From Gaiellasilicea sp963806955 (GTDB lineage Bacteria; Actinomycetota; Thermoleophilia; Gaiellales; Gaiellaceae): a stretch of 64,000 bases of DNA. The stretch covers positions 1,674,001-1,738,000 of the forward strand of contig CAWDZG010000002.1 in assembly GCA_963806955.1 (NCBI GenBank), given 5' to 3'. Shown here one piece after another: positions 15,573-27,800 of the stretch. How positions within the stretch are numbered: position 1 is the first letter of the stretch; every line of letters begins with the position of its first letter. The notes below the pieces were generated by a model that made no database searches, was not told the origin of the DNA, and worked only from the letters and a program-made list of their open reading frames with translations. Made by a program: the position numbers and the translations under genes.

Positions 15573-15937
15573 TGGACACGCACCCCCGCTACTCGATCTC
15601 CGTCGCGGCCGAGCTCGTCGGGATGCACCAGCAGACGCTGCGCATGTACGAGTCGAAGGGTCTCGTCCTGCCGAAGCGCACGCCCGGCGGGACGCGGCGC
15701 TACTCCGAGGCCGACCTCGAGCGCCTGCGCGTGATCCAGCGCCTGACGACGGAGCTCGGGCTCAACCTCGCCGGGGTCGAGCACGTGCTCCGGCTCGAGG
15801 ACGAGCTGCGCCGCCAGCGGGCGCGCGCCGAGCGGCTCGAGCGCGAGCTGCGCGAGGAGATTCGCACCGTCCACCGCTCCTACCGCCGCGAGATCGTCCT
15901 CTACAAGCCGAACCAGCTGGTCCCGAGGAACCACTGA
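15572..15937 (+). CDS. hspR: HspR-type MerR-family heat-shock repressor
   Basis: 121 residues from ATG 15572. The N-terminal winged helix-turn-helix (YSISVAAELVGMHQQTLRMYE, then GGTRRYSEADLERL) is typical of HspR. It is followed by a coiled coil and a basic C-terminus (REIVLYKPNQLVPRNH). In Streptomyces and mycobacteria HspR represses the dnaK operon and clpB, with DnaK as co-repressor. Here the gene sits between dnaJ and clpB, so the operon encodes its own feedback regulator. Confidence 0.94.
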   Translation: MDTHPRYSISVAAELVGMHQQTLRMYESKGLVLPKRTPGGTRRYSEADLERLRVIQRLTTELGLNLAGVEHVLRLEDELRRQRARAERLERELREEIRTVHRSYRREIVLYKPNQLVPRNH

Positions 15938-15938
15938 C

Positions 15939-18405
<2,467 letters not shown>

Positions 18406-18437
18406 CCCCGCGCCCCTCCGCGCGCGACAATCGTCAG

Positions 18438-21196
18438 ATGGACGCTGCGGTGGTCGGCCGGGAGCGCGAGCTTGCCGAGGTGACCGGTTTCGTGGACGGC
18501 GCCGACGGGCCTGCGTCGCTGCTGCTCGCGGGCGAGCCGGGAGTGGGCAAGACGACGCTCTGGCGGGTCGGGGTCGAGCGCGCCGTCGAGCGCGACCGTG
18601 TCGTGCTCGCGACGCGACCGCTCGAGGCGGAGGCAAAGCTCGCCTATGCCGGCCTCGGCGACTTGCTCACGGAAGCGCACGCTGCGGTCGGAGAGCTCCC
18701 TTCCCCGCAGGCGCACGCGCTCCGTGCCGCACTGCTGCTCGAGGAGCCGGTCGGTGGCGAGGTCGACGAGCGGGCGGTGGCGCTCGGGCTGCACGGCGTG
18801 CTCGTGGCGCTCGCGGTCGAGCGGTCGGTGCTCGTCGCGGTCGACGACATTCAATGGCTCGACCGGCCGTCTGCCCGGGCGCTGTCGTTCGCGGCCCGGC
18901 GGCTCGCTGCGGAGCCGATCCGGTTCCTGCTCGCCCTGCGCGAGGAGGCACGCTCGACGCTCGACGCCCCGCCGGAGCGAGTGTTTCCCGCCTACACCGA
19001 ACTGGCGGTGCGGCCGCTCGGATTCGACGAGGTGCATCTGCTCCTGCAACAGCGCCTCGCGCTCGTGCTGCCACTCCCGGCCCTGCGTGCCCTGCATGCG
19101 ATGGCGGGCGGCAACCCGTTCTATGCGCTCGAGCTCGCACGCGCGTATGCGGCCGGTGGCGAAGCGCACGCGCCGGGAGAGCTTCCGGCTGTGCCGGCGA
19201 CGCTGCGCGAGCTCGTCGGTGGCCGCGTGGCGGCGCTGCCGAAGGAGACGAAGGCCGTCCTGCTCGCGGCGGCGGCGCTCGCCGATCCGGCGCTGGAGCT
19301 CGTCGGCCAGGCGACCGGGCTCGACGCCGCCGCAGCTCTGGCCGGGGCGGTCGACGGGGAGATCGTCGCCGTGTCGAGGGGGCGCATCCTCTTCGCCCAC
19401 CCGCTGCTCGCCGCCGCCGCCTACGGTGCCGCCGACCCAGCCGCGCGTCGTGACATCCACGCCCGCCTGGCCGATCTGGTCGCCGACCCGGAGCAGCACG
19501 CGCGCCACCTCGCCCTCTCGGCGCCGGGGCCGGACGCGGCGGTTGCGGCGGCGCTCGACGAAGCCGCCCGTCTCGCCCGGGCTCGGGGCGCACCGAGTGC
19601 GGCCGCCGAGCTGCTCGAGGAGGCGCGCGCCCTGACGCCGCCCGCCGACGCGGCGGCAGCGCGGCGGCGCGGGATCGAGGCGGCGAAACACCACTTCGCG
19701 GCTGGGGACGCCGTGCGCGCCCGCGCCCTGCTCGAGGAGGCCGTGGCTGCGCTTCCGCCCGGACGCGAGCGGGCAGGCGCCCTGCTCGTGCTCGGGCGGA
19801 TTCGCTCGTACGACGACGACATCCGTGCCGCGCTCGAGCTCTTCGAGACGGCGCTGGCCGAAGCGGCAGACGACCCCTCCGTGGCCGGCCACGCCCACGA
19901 GGGGATCGCGGCGATCCTGTTCCGGCTACGGGAGCGGTTCGGTGAGGCGGTCGAGCATGCGCAAGTGGCGCTCAGGATCGCCGAGGAGCTCGGGGACGTC
20001 GAGCTCGTCTCGGCGTCACTCGGCTCGCAGCTGCTGGCCGAGGCTACGAACGGAAGGGAGGACGCGAGGCTGACGTTCCGCGCGGCGGCGGCGGTGGTCG
20101 ACGCCGGCGGGCGCACAAGAGTGATGCAGGGCTCGGGAATCGCTATCTGCGTCGTGCAGATGTGGTGGGAGGACTTCGATGGCGCGGCAGCCTCCTACGA
20201 GCTGATGCTCGAGCGGGCCGAGGCCGCGGGGGACGAAAGCTCCGTGCCGTACTTCCACGTGCTGTTCGGCCAACTCGAGTGCTTGCGCGGGCACTTCGAC
20301 GAGGCAGCCACTCACGCCGAGACGGCCGCGCGGCGCGCCGAGCAGGGTGGTCAGCGCACGGTGCACGCCTACGCGCTCGCAGGCGCCGCACTCGCCGATG
20401 CGCACCGCGGCCGGGAAGCAGCAGCGCGGGCGGCGGCCGAGGCTGCGCTCACCCTGGCGGACAGGACGAGCGGCAGACCGGCCGAGCACGTCGCCCGCAC
20501 TGCCCTCGGCCTACTCGAGGTCTCGCTCGGCCGCCACGCGGAGGCCGTCGACACGCTGCTGCCGCTCGCGACCTATGCCCGAGAGCAGGAGCTGCGGGAG
20601 CCCGGGCTGACGCGCTTTGCCACCGACCTCGTCGAGGCGCTCGTCGCCCTTGGCCGGCTCGACGAGGCGGACGACCAGCTCCGCTGGTACGAGGCGGACG
20701 CGGTGCGGCTCGGCCGGACCGGAGCGCTCGCCGCGGTCGCTCGCTGCCGCGGCTACCTGGCCGGCGCCGTCGACGACCTGACCGCGGCCGTGCAGGCGTT
20801 CGAGCTCGCCCGCGCGCACGCCGACCGGGCGCCCCTGCCCTTCGACCGGGCCCGCACGCTGCTGGCGCTCGGCGCGGCGCTCCGGCGCGCGAAGCAGCGT
20901 CGCGAGGCGCGCGATGTGCTCGAGGAAGCGCGGGGAGCCTTCGGGTCGCTCGGGGCCTGATCTGGGAGGAGCGCGCGGTCGCCGAGTTGGCCCGGATCGG
21001 CGGCCGCGCGCCCTCGCGCGGCGAGCTGACGCCCGTCGAGCGGCGCGTCGCCGAGCTCGTCGCCGCCGGCAAGAGCAACCGCGAGGTCTCCACGGAGCTC
21101 TTCCTCAGCGTCCGCACGGTCGAGGGCCACCTCTCGCACGTCTACGGGAAGCTCGGTGTCCGCTCGCGCGTGGAGCTGGCGCGCAAACTCGCGTAG
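18438..21196 (+). CDS. large ATP-binding LuxR-family (LAL) transcriptional regulator (frameshifted)
   Basis: From ATG 18438 an AAA-like ATPase module starts almost at once: Walker A LAGEPGVGKTTLW at about residue 30 and Walker B-like VLVAVDDIQWLDRP at about 133. A long array of tetratricopeptide-like helices follows. The frame stops at 20960. The next frame then gives the C-terminal helix-turn-helix: LTPVERRVAELVAAGKSNRE, VSTELFLSVRTVEGHLSHVY, GKLGVRSRVELARKLA. A one-base deletion near 20956 joins the two into about 919 residues, the usual LAL size. Such MalT-like regulators sense a ligand through the ATPase/TPR part; target unknown. A weak GACAAT box lies 6 bases before the start. Confidence 0.87.
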
Positions 21197-21280
21197 TTCG
21201 CCCGTTTTTCGGGAGCGGCCGCCGACCTAGCCTCGCTGTACACAACGAGCCGGATCGGACGATCCGGAGAGGAGGCGGAC

Positions 21281-21685
21281 ATGAAGATCTTCACCACCCT
21301 CGCAATCGCAGCCACGGTACTTTCCGTCGGTGCTTCCACGGCGGCGGCCGAGTACGGCAGCTCACAGCCGGATCCCGTCATTGCGCCCGACACCGTCGAC
21401 CGGTACGTCGCGAACCGGAACGCCGCGGTCGGGTCGGACGCTGTCGACCGCTACGTGCTCAACGACCTCCGGGCGAACGCGGCCGCGCGACAGACGGGCG
21501 CGGCAGGTCATCCCGACTCCCGCGCCGAGCGGCCCGGCCCGGCCGCCGAGCTCCTGTCCGCGTCGGTGGGCGGACGCGACTGGGGCACCGGCATCGTGGG
21601 CGCTCTCGGCGGCGCCTTGCTCGCGCTCCTCGCGGTCGTCGGCGCCTCCGCGATCCGCGGGCGACGCCGGCTCGTGCTCCGCTGA
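21281..21685 (+). CDS. exported protein with C-terminal membrane anchor, unknown function
   Basis: 134 residues from ATG 21281, with Shine-Dalgarno GAGGAGG 6 bases upstream. The N-terminal signal peptide (FTTLAIAATVLSVGASTAAA) is followed by two similar short motifs, DTVDRYVANR and DAVDRYVLND. A low-complexity linker leads to a C-terminal transmembrane helix (GIVGALGGALLALLAVVGAS) with a basic tail (RGRRRLVLR). This layout fits a cell-surface protein anchored at its C-terminus. No known domain. A GC hairpin follows. Confidence 0.75.
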   Translation: MKIFTTLAIAATVLSVGASTAAAEYGSSQPDPVIAPDTVDRYVANRNAAVGSDAVDRYVLNDLRANAAARQTGAAGHPDSRAERPGPAAELLSASVGGRDWGTGIVGALGGALLALLAVVGASAIRGRRRLVLR

Positions 21686-21707
21686 CGAGCCCGGTGCGTC
21701 GGAAGGC

Positions 21708-21734
21708 AGCGGCCCCCGCACCCCGGGGGCCGCT
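21708..21734 (+). terminator. 10-bp GC hairpin
   Basis: AGCGGCCCCC pairs with GGGGGCCGCT around a 7-base loop, 22 bases after the stop of the anchored exported protein. Confidence 0.7.
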
Positions 21735-21764
21735 CGCCGGTCCGATGTCGACCGGCGCGGGTCG

Positions 21765-21770
21765 TACGCT
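21765..21770 (+). promoter_or_regulatory. possible -10 box for a short leaderless ORF
   Basis: TACGCT lies 6 bases before ATG 21777, the same spacing as at the established genes of the window. No recognisable -35 box. Confidence 0.35.
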
Positions 21771-21776
21771 CGAGAC

Positions 21777-21830
21777 ATGCTCCCGCCGATCGTGAACAGC
21801 GATCCCGGCGACGAGACCGGCTCCGACTAG
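21777..21830 (+). CDS. possible 17-residue leaderless micro-ORF
   Basis: ATG 21777 to TAG 21830 encodes MLPPIVNSDPGDETGSD. The evidence is positional: it follows a terminator, has a TANNNT box 6 bases before its ATG, and occupies most of the gap before the convergent cupin gene. The product is acidic and hydrophilic, with no signal or membrane segment. It could equally be chance. Conservation in related genomes would decide. Confidence 0.25.
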   Translation: MLPPIVNSDPGDETGSD

Positions 21831-21839
21831 CCGCTTTCG

Positions 21840-22217
21840 TCAGACCGGGTCGAGGAAGACCGTTTCGCCCTGCTCGGGCGGCGCGCCGTAGATGAAGAGG
21901 CGCAGTTCGTCCTCGTGCCGGTTCGAGAGTTGCAGCGCCGTGCCCGGCGGGACAACGAGGACGCTGCCCGTTGCCAGCTCGTGCCGCTCCGGGGCGTCGC
22001 CCTCGCCGAGGTGCACGGTCAGCGTACCGGCCATGACGACGAAGACCTCCTCCTGCACTGGGTCGATGTGCCGCCGCCCGACCGCGCCGGGCGGGTAGCG
22101 GAAGAGGTTGGCCCGCGACTGCGAGAGGGCGCTCGAAAGCTCGGCGGCGAGGCGCGGGTCGCCCGGGCGGCGCGGCTGCCAGTCGAGCTCGGCTGCGTGG
22201 AAGATCGTGTAGCTCAC
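21840..22217 (-). CDS. small single-domain cupin protein
   Basis: 125 residues from GTG 22217. A single cupin barrel: motif 1 is GRRHIDPVQEEVFVVMAGTL, with His, Glu and partner residues for a metal, and motif 2 is PPGTALQLSNRHED. Such stand-alone cupins are metal-binding proteins of varied function (isomerases, dioxygenases, sensors), and none can be chosen here. AAGAAT lies 6 bases before the start, a weak leaderless promoter. Its direction is the same as the S9 peptidase upstream. Confidence 0.83.
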   Translation of the reverse strand: MSYTIFHAAELDWQPRRPGDPRLAAELSSALSQSRANLFRYPPGAVGRRHIDPVQEEVFVVMAGTLTVHLGEGDAPERHELATGSVLVVPPGTALQLSNRHEDELRLFIYGAPPEQGETVFLDPV

Positions 22218-22258
22218 GCGTCAATTCTTTCACGGCCGGCGGGACGGGGGACGGCATG

Positions 22259-22275
22259 CCGGGGTCTGACCCCGG
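22259..22275 (-). terminator. short perfect hairpin downstream of the S9 peptidase
   Basis: CCGGGGTCTGACCCCGG is a 17-base palindrome, 25 bases beyond the peptidase stop on the minus strand. It can fold as a 6-bp stem with a TCTGA loop. Confidence 0.5.
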
Positions 22276-22300
22276 TGGTGTCCGTTCTGGGCCCGGGGCG

Positions 22301-24242
22301 CTACTTGAGGTAGCGGTCGAACCACTCGAGCACGAGCTCGAAGCGCTGCACGCGGTGCACGGGGTTGCCGGCGCGGGTCAGCTCGTGGCTCTCGCCGGGG
22401 AAGCGGACGAACTCGACCTCCTTGCCGAGGAGCCGCAGCGTCGTGAACATCACCTCGGCCTGCTCGATGTTGCAGCGCAGGTCCTGCTCGGAGTGGAGGA
22501 TCAGGAGCGGCGTCTCGATCTCCTTCGCGTACGTCCACGGGGAGAGCTTGAGATACGTGTCCACGTCCTCGTGCACGAACGCGCCGTGGTAGCCCTTGAA
22601 GACCCAGCCGACGTCGCTCGAGCCGTACATCGAGACGAGGTTGTTCACCGCGCGCTCCGAGATCGCCGCCTTGAAGCGGTTCGTGTGCGAGACGATCCAT
22701 GAGGTCATGTAGCCGCCGTAGGAGCCGCCGAGCACGCCGAGCCGCTCGCCGTCGACGAAGTCGAAGCGCTCGAGCGCGGTGTCGACGACGGCGGTCAGGT
22801 CCTCGTAGTCGACCGACCCCCAGCCCGGGCCGAGCTCCTCGCCCGGCCCCATGATCGCGCGCCCCCACTCCTCGGAGTACCCCGACGACCCGCGCGGGTT
22901 CGCGTAGATGACGGCATAGCCGCCGCCCGCGTACACCTGCGTCTCGTCGAAGAAGCCGTTGCCGTACTGGGTGAACGGCCCGCCGTGGATGTTCAGCAGC
23001 GTCGGGTAGCTCTTGCCCGCCTCGAAGCCCGCCGGGCGGGCGATCCAGGCCTCGACCTCGGAGCCGTCCTTCGAGATCGCCGTGAAGCGCTCCGGCGTGA
23101 CGAGCGCGCGGCCCGCGGCGAAGTCCTTGCCGAGCTCGGTCAGCTGCCGCTCGCCCGCGTAGAGCTCGCCCAGGTTCGGCGCGGTCGAGCCGGTGCGGAC
23201 GACCTCGCCGTCGAGCACGTCATAGCCCGACAGCACGATCTCGCCACCGGCCACCAGCTCCGGCTCGCCTCCGTCGGGCGAGACGCGGTAGACATGCACG
23301 TTGCCGCGGTCCTCGATCGCGAAGACGATCGAGCCGCCGTCCCAGATCGGCTCGCGGATCTCGGGATAGGGGTCGCAGGTGCGGTCGAGCGACGCCGTCA
23401 GGACGCGGCGGTCACCCGGTCTCGGCGTCGACGACGGCGATCTGGCGGTGCCGCGGGAAGTCGAGGCCGCCGGGGCTCCACTTGACGGCCAGCTGCTTCC
23501 CGTCCGGCGAGTAGGAGGGCGCGTAGTGCTCGCTGTCGCCCGCCGTCAGCCGGGTGGGCTCGCCGCCCTCGGCCGGGACGAGGTAGATGTCGCTCTTCAG
23601 CTCGACGTCCCAGTTCTCCTCGCGCGCGGAGGTGAACGCGATCGACTTCCCGTCCGGAGTCCAGGCGGGATTCGCGTCTTCGAAGTCGCCGTCGGTGATC
23701 TGCGTCGCCTCGGCCGAGCCGTCGGCGGGGACGACGTAGATGTGCCGGCGCCGGTCGCCGGTCCAGCCGACGCTGTCGAGCTTGTAGAGGAGCCGCGTGA
23801 AACGCCGCGGCGCGCGCTTGCGCTCGTCCTCCTCCTCGTACGCCTCGTCCGGCACGCGCGCCGAGAACGCGATCCGCGTGCCGTCGGGCGACCAGGCGGG
23901 CTCGCCGGCGTCGTCCTTCAGCTCGGTCAGGCAGGCCGGCTCGCCGCCGTCCGCGGGCATCACGTAGAGCTGGCGCTTCGCCTTCTCGTCGCCCCGCTTG
24001 GAGACGAACGCCAGCTGAGAGCCGTCGGGCGACCAGCGCGGCTGGGCGTCGTTCGTCCCCGTCGTGAAGCGTCGGGGCGGCTCGGATCCGTCGAGCTTCG
24101 CGAGCCAGATCGACTGGTGGTAGGCGTTGTCCTCGCGGTCGATCGACCAGACGACGTAGGCGACGTCCGTGCCGCCGGGACGGATGCGCGGGTCGGACGC
24201 GCCTGTCAGCGCGTAGACGTCGTCAGGTGTCATCCCCGGCAC
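22301..24242 (-). CDS. S9-family prolyl oligopeptidase / acylaminoacyl-peptidase (frameshifted)
   Basis: The N-terminal part, from GTG 24242, is a WD40/TolB-like beta-propeller with repeated PxWSPDGxxIAF blades; this frame ends at 23412 after AVVDAETG. The protein continues in another frame (DRRVLTASLDRTCDPYPEI...) through 23299 to the catalytic alpha/beta-hydrolase domain. There LLNIHGGPFTQYG forms the oxyanion region, GGSYGGYMTSW carries the nucleophilic serine, HSEQDLRC the aspartate and PGESHELTR the histidine. One extra T near 23414 accounts for the break; without it the protein is 646 residues, normal for DPP/acylpeptide hydrolases. No signal peptide, so cytoplasmic peptide turnover is likely. 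Confidence 0.88.
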
Positions 24243-24248
24243 GGCCGC

Positions 24249-24254
24249 ACTATG
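24249..24254 (-). promoter_or_regulatory. -10 box of a leaderless promoter for the S9 peptidase
   Basis: CATAGT on the minus strand, 6 bases before GTG 24242. It lies 5 bases from the divergent TAGCGT box. Confidence 0.5.
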
Positions 24255-24259
24255 TCACG

Positions 24260-24265
24260 TAGCGT
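24260..24265 (+). promoter_or_regulatory. -10 box of a leaderless promoter for the saccharopine dehydrogenase-like gene
   Basis: TAGCGT, 8 bases before ATG 24274. No Shine-Dalgarno. Confidence 0.6.
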
Positions 24266-24273
24266 CCCCTCCG

Positions 24274-25459
24274 ATGCGGATCCTCGTGATCGGGGCGGGC
24301 GGCGTCGGCGCCGCCGCGGCCTCCGTGGCCCAGCGCCGCGGCTTCTTCGAGCGGTTCACGCTCGCCGACGTCGACGAGGGCCGTGCGCGCGCTGCGGCCG
24401 AGCGGACGGGCGACTCGCGCTTCGCCGCCGCGGCTGTCGACGCGTCCGATCCTGCCGCGATCGCCGAGCTCGCGCGCGCCGAGCAGGCCGACGCGATCCT
24501 GAACGCCGTCGACCCGCGCTTCAACCCGGCCGTCTTCGAGGCCGCCTTCGACGCCGGTTGCACCTACCTCGACATGGCGATGACGCTCTCCGACGCCAAG
24601 ACCGGTGTGAAGCTCGGCGACGAGCAGTTCGCCGCAGCCGACCGCTGGGAGGAGGCGGGCCTGCTCGCGCTCGTCGGGATCGGCGTCGAGCCGGGTCTCT
24701 CCGACGTCTTCGCCCGGTACGCAGCCGACGAGCTGTTCGCGGAGATCGACCTCGTCGGTATCCGCGACGGGGCGAACCTCGTCGTCGACGGCTACGACTT
24801 CGCGCCGACCTTCTCGATCTGGACGACGATCGAGGAGTGCCTGAACCCGCCGGTGATCTGGGAGCGGGAGCGCGGCTGGTACACGACCGAGCCGTTCTCC
24901 GAGCCCGAGGTCTTCGACTTCCCGGAGGGGATCGGCGCGGTCGAGTGCGTCAACGTCGAGCACGAGGAGGTGCTGCTCGTGCCGCGCTGGGTCGAGTGCA
25001 ACCGCGTCGACTTCAAGTACGGGCTCGGCGAGGAGTTCATCGACGTGCTGAAGACGCTGCACAAGCTCGGGCTCGACTCGACCGAGCCCGTGACGCGTGC
25101 GCGGCGTCGAGGTGGCGCCGCGGGACGTGGTCGCCGCCGCCCTGCCCGATCCGGCCACGCTCGGCGACCGGATGCGCGGCAAGACCTGCGCCGGCACGTA
25201 CGTCACCGGCACCGGCAAGGATGGGCAGCCGCGCGCGACGTACCTCTACCACGTGCTCGACAACGAGCACTCGATGCGGGAGTGGGGCCATCAGGCGGTC
25301 GTGCTCCAGACCGCGCTCAACCCGGTCGCCGCGCTCGAGCTGCTCGCCGAGGGCGCGTGGTCGGGGGCCGGTGTGCTCGGCCCGGAGGCCTTCCCGCCCC
25401 AGCCGTTCCTCGAGCTGCTCGCCGAGTACGGCGCGCCGCACGGCGTCGAGGACCGGTAG
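24274..25459 (+). CDS. saccharopine dehydrogenase-family protein (frameshifted)
   Basis: From ATG 24274 an N-terminal Rossmann domain (ILVIGAGGVGAAAASVAQRR) is followed by LNAVDPRFNPAVFEAAFDAG and GIGVEPGLSDVFARYAADEL, typical of saccharopine dehydrogenase-like oxidoreductases. The frame is lost after LGLDSTEPV near 25093. The remaining about 120 residues (RVRGVEVAPRDVVAAALPDP ... LLAEYGAPHGVEDR) lie in the next frame. Removing the A at 25093 gives 394 residues. Family members act in lysine or polyamine metabolism, such as carboxynorspermidine synthase; the substrate here is not determined. Its TAG stop forms part of the next gene's promoter. Confidence 0.85.
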
Positions 25460-25462
25460 GTT
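25457..25462 (+). promoter_or_regulatory. -10 box for pepF that includes the upstream stop codon
   Basis: TAGGTT, 7 bases before GTG 25470. Its first three bases are the TAG stop codon of the preceding gene. Confidence 0.6.
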
Positions 25463-25469
25463 CTCGGAC

Positions 25470-27260
25470 GTGAGCACCGTTGTCACCGGCGCCGAGGGGG
25501 TCGAATGGGACCTGTCCGACCTCTACGAAGGCCCCGACGATCCCAGAATCGACTCGGAGCTGGACGAGGCGAGCGCGGCGGCCGATGCCTTCCGCGGGCG
25601 CTACCGCGGCAATCTCGGCGGGCTCTCCGCGAGCGAGCTGAACGACGCCGTCGCCGAGCTCGAGCGGATCAAGTCGCTCTCGACCCGGGTCGAGACGTAC
25701 GCGCGGCTGCGCCAGGCGGCCGACAGCACCGACCAGGCCCGTGGCGCGCTCGTCCAGAAGGTGCGCGAGCGGAACACCGCGATCGAGACCGAGCTGCTCT
25801 TCTTCGACCTCGAGTGGGCCGAGCTCGACGACGAGATGGCCGAGCGGCTGCTCGCCGACCCGGCTCTCGAGCGCTACGCCGCCGTGCTCCGCTCGGAGCG
25901 CCGCTACAAGCCGTACCAGCTGACGGAGCCGGAGGAGCGGATCTCGGCCGAGAAGAGCATCACCGGCTCGAGTGCGTGGGCCCGGCTCTTCAACGAGCTG
26001 CTGGCCGACCTGCGCGTCTCCCACGACGGTGAGAGCCTCTCGCTCGACGAGGCGATCTCGCGGTTCGCCCGCGAGACCTCGCAGGACGAGCGCGGCCGGG
26101 TCGCAGCCGCCGTCACCGAGACGCTTCGGCCGGGCGTCCGCACGCGCGGCTACGTCCTGAACACGATCCTGAACGAGCGCGCGGTCGAGGACCGCCTGCG
26201 TGGCTACTCGAGCTGGATCGCCGCGCGGAACCTCGCCAACGAGATCCCGGACGAGGCCGCGCAGAGCCTCGTCGACGCGATCGTCGACCGCTACGACATC
26301 CCCCAGCGCTACTACGCGCTCAAGGCGCGACTGCTCGGGCTCGAGCGGCTGAAGGACTACGACCGCTTCGCGCCGCTGCAGCGGATCGAGGGGACGATTG
26401 CGTGGGAGGACGCCCGCGAGCTCGTGCTCGAGTCGTTCGCCGGCTTCTCGCCCGTCGCCGGCGACATCGTCGGCGACTTCTTCGAGCGCGACTGGATCGA
26501 CGCGGCGATCCGGCCCGGGAAGATGCTGGGCGCGTTCTGCGCGACGACCGTCCCCGAGGTTCACCCCTACGTGCTGATGAACTACGCCGGCGAGCGGCGC
26601 AGCGTGCTCACGCTCGCGCACGAGCTCGGGCACGGCCTGCACGGCGCGCTCGCGCAGGACCTCGGCATGCTCAACGCCCGCACGCCGCTGACCTTGGCCG
26701 AAACGGCGTCCGTCTTCGGCGAGGCGCTCACGTTCCAGACGCTGAAGGAGCGCGAGGACGACCCGCGCGCGCTGCTCGACCTGCTCGTCGGCCGGATCGA
26801 CGACACCGTCGCGACCGTCTTCCGCCAGATCGCGATGAACCGTTTCGAGCACGCGATCCACACCGGCCGGCGCGAGGAGGGCGAGCTGACCGTCGAGCGG
26901 ATCTCCGAGCTCTGGACGACCGAGCAGCGCCGCATGCTCGGCGACGCGGTCGAGGTGACCGACGACTACGGGATCTGGTGGAGCTACGTGCCGCACTTCA
27001 TCCAGGCGCCGGGCTACGTCTACGCGTACTCCTTCGGCTACCTCTTCTCGCTCGCGATCTACCGGCGCTACCTCGACGAGGGCGAGTCGCTCGTGGAGCC
27101 GTATCTCGACCTGCTCCGCGCGGGTGGCTCGGCCCCGCCGGCGGAGCTTGCGTCGCGGCTCGGCTTCGACATCGGCGACCCGGGCTTCTGGGCCGCCGGC
27201 CTCGATGCGATCGGCCAGCTGGTGGACGAGGCCGAGCAGCTCGCCGCCGAGCTCGACTGA
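25470..27260 (+). CDS. pepF: M3-family oligoendopeptidase F
   Basis: 596 residues from GTG 25470. The zinc-binding HELGHGLHG lies near residue 390 (about 26624), with the third ligand Glu in TLAETASVFGEAL. The N-terminal Peptidase M3B-type domain and C-terminal GYVYAYSFGYLFSLAIYRR segment are present, as in PepF of Bacillus and Lactococcus. The enzyme cuts short peptides (about 7-17 residues) in the cytoplasm. The start codon is chosen from the TAGGTT box 7 bases upstream. The nucleosidase gene follows 3 bases after the stop. Confidence 0.94.
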   Translation: MSTVVTGAEGVEWDLSDLYEGPDDPRIDSELDEASAAADAFRGRYRGNLGGLSASELNDAVAELERIKSLSTRVETYARLRQAADSTDQARGALVQKVRERNTAIETELLFFDLEWAELDDEMAERLLADPALERYAAVLRSERRYKPYQLTEPEERISAEKSITGSSAWARLFNELLADLRVSHDGESLSLDEAISRFARETSQDERGRVAAAVTETLRPGVRTRGYVLNTILNERAVEDRLRGYSSWIAARNLANEIPDEAAQSLVDAIVDRYDIPQRYYALKARLLGLERLKDYDRFAPLQRIEGTIAWEDARELVLESFAGFSPVAGDIVGDFFERDWIDAAIRPGKMLGAFCATTVPEVHPYVLMNYAGERRSVLTLAHELGHGLHGALAQDLGMLNARTPLTLAETASVFGEALTFQTLKEREDDPRALLDLLVGRIDDTVATVFRQIAMNRFEHAIHTGRREEGELTVERISELWTTEQRRMLGDAVEVTDDYGIWWSYVPHFIQAPGYVYAYSFGYLFSLAIYRRYLDEGESLVEPYLDLLRAGGSAPPAELASRLGFDIGDPGFWAAGLDAIGQLVDEAEQLAAELD

Positions 27261-27263
27261 CGC

Positions 27264-27800
27264 GTGCTGCTCGTCGTCGCGGCGACCGCGCGTGAGCTCG
27301 CGCCCGTCGAAGGCGCGCGGACCGTGCTCTGCGGGGTCGGCCCGGTCGAGGCAGCCGCGGCGACCGCCCGCGCGCTCGCCGAGGAGCGGCCCGACGTCGT
27401 CCTCCACGTCGGCATCGCCGGAGCGCGCGGGCTCGAGCCGCTGACGCTCGTGCTCGGCAGCGAGGCCGTCTACTGCGACGCCGCCGGGCCGCTCGTGCCC
27501 GCTCGGGCGCAGCCCGACGACGGTCTCCTCGCGCGACTCCGCGCAGCGTTTCCCGCAGCAGTGGTTCGCCCGATCGGCACGAGCGCGCGCGTGGGCGGCT
27601 CGCACGGCGTCGACGTCGAGGCGATGGAGGGCTTCGCCGTGCTGCGCGCGTGCGAGCTCGCCGGCGTGCCCGCGATCGAGGTGCGCGTCGTCTCGAACGA
27701 GATCGACGAGCCCGACCGGTCTCGCTGGCGCTTCGACGACGCCTTCGCGGCGCTCGCCGAGCTGCTGCCCCGGCTGGTCGCGGTAGCGTCCCGCGCGTGA
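27264..27800 (+). CDS. futalosine hydrolase / MTA-SAH nucleosidase-like protein
   Basis: 178 residues from GTG 27264. Purine nucleosidase/phosphorylase fold (PNP_UDP): LCGVGPVEAAAATARAL, LHVGIAGARG, and the conserved late segment DVEAMEGFAVLRACELAGVP with EVRVVSNEI. The short length and EGFAV...GVP..EVR..SNEI match MqnB-type futalosine hydrolases better than nucleoside phosphorylases. MqnB belongs to an alternative menaquinone pathway, but no other mqn gene is in view, so the substrate is open. It overlaps the next gene by GTGA. Confidence 0.75.
   Translation: MLLVVAATARELAPVEGARTVLCGVGPVEAAAATARALAEERPDVVLHVGIAGARGLEPLTLVLGSEAVYCDAAGPLVPARAQPDDGLLARLRAAFPAAVVRPIGTSARVGGSHGVDVEAMEGFAVLRACELAGVPAIEVRVVSNEIDEPDRSRWRFDDAFAALAELLPRLVAVASRA
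27784..27789 (+). promoter_or_regulatory. possible internal -10 box
   Basis: TAGCGT, 7 bases before GTG 27797, inside the 3' end of the nucleosidase gene. It may give the downstream membrane-protein gene its own promoter in addition to read-through. Confidence 0.45.

Noticed and set aside
22259..22275. Repeated extragenic palindrome element
   Set aside because: The palindrome occurs once in this window as far as I can see, and its place behind the S9 peptidase fits a terminator.
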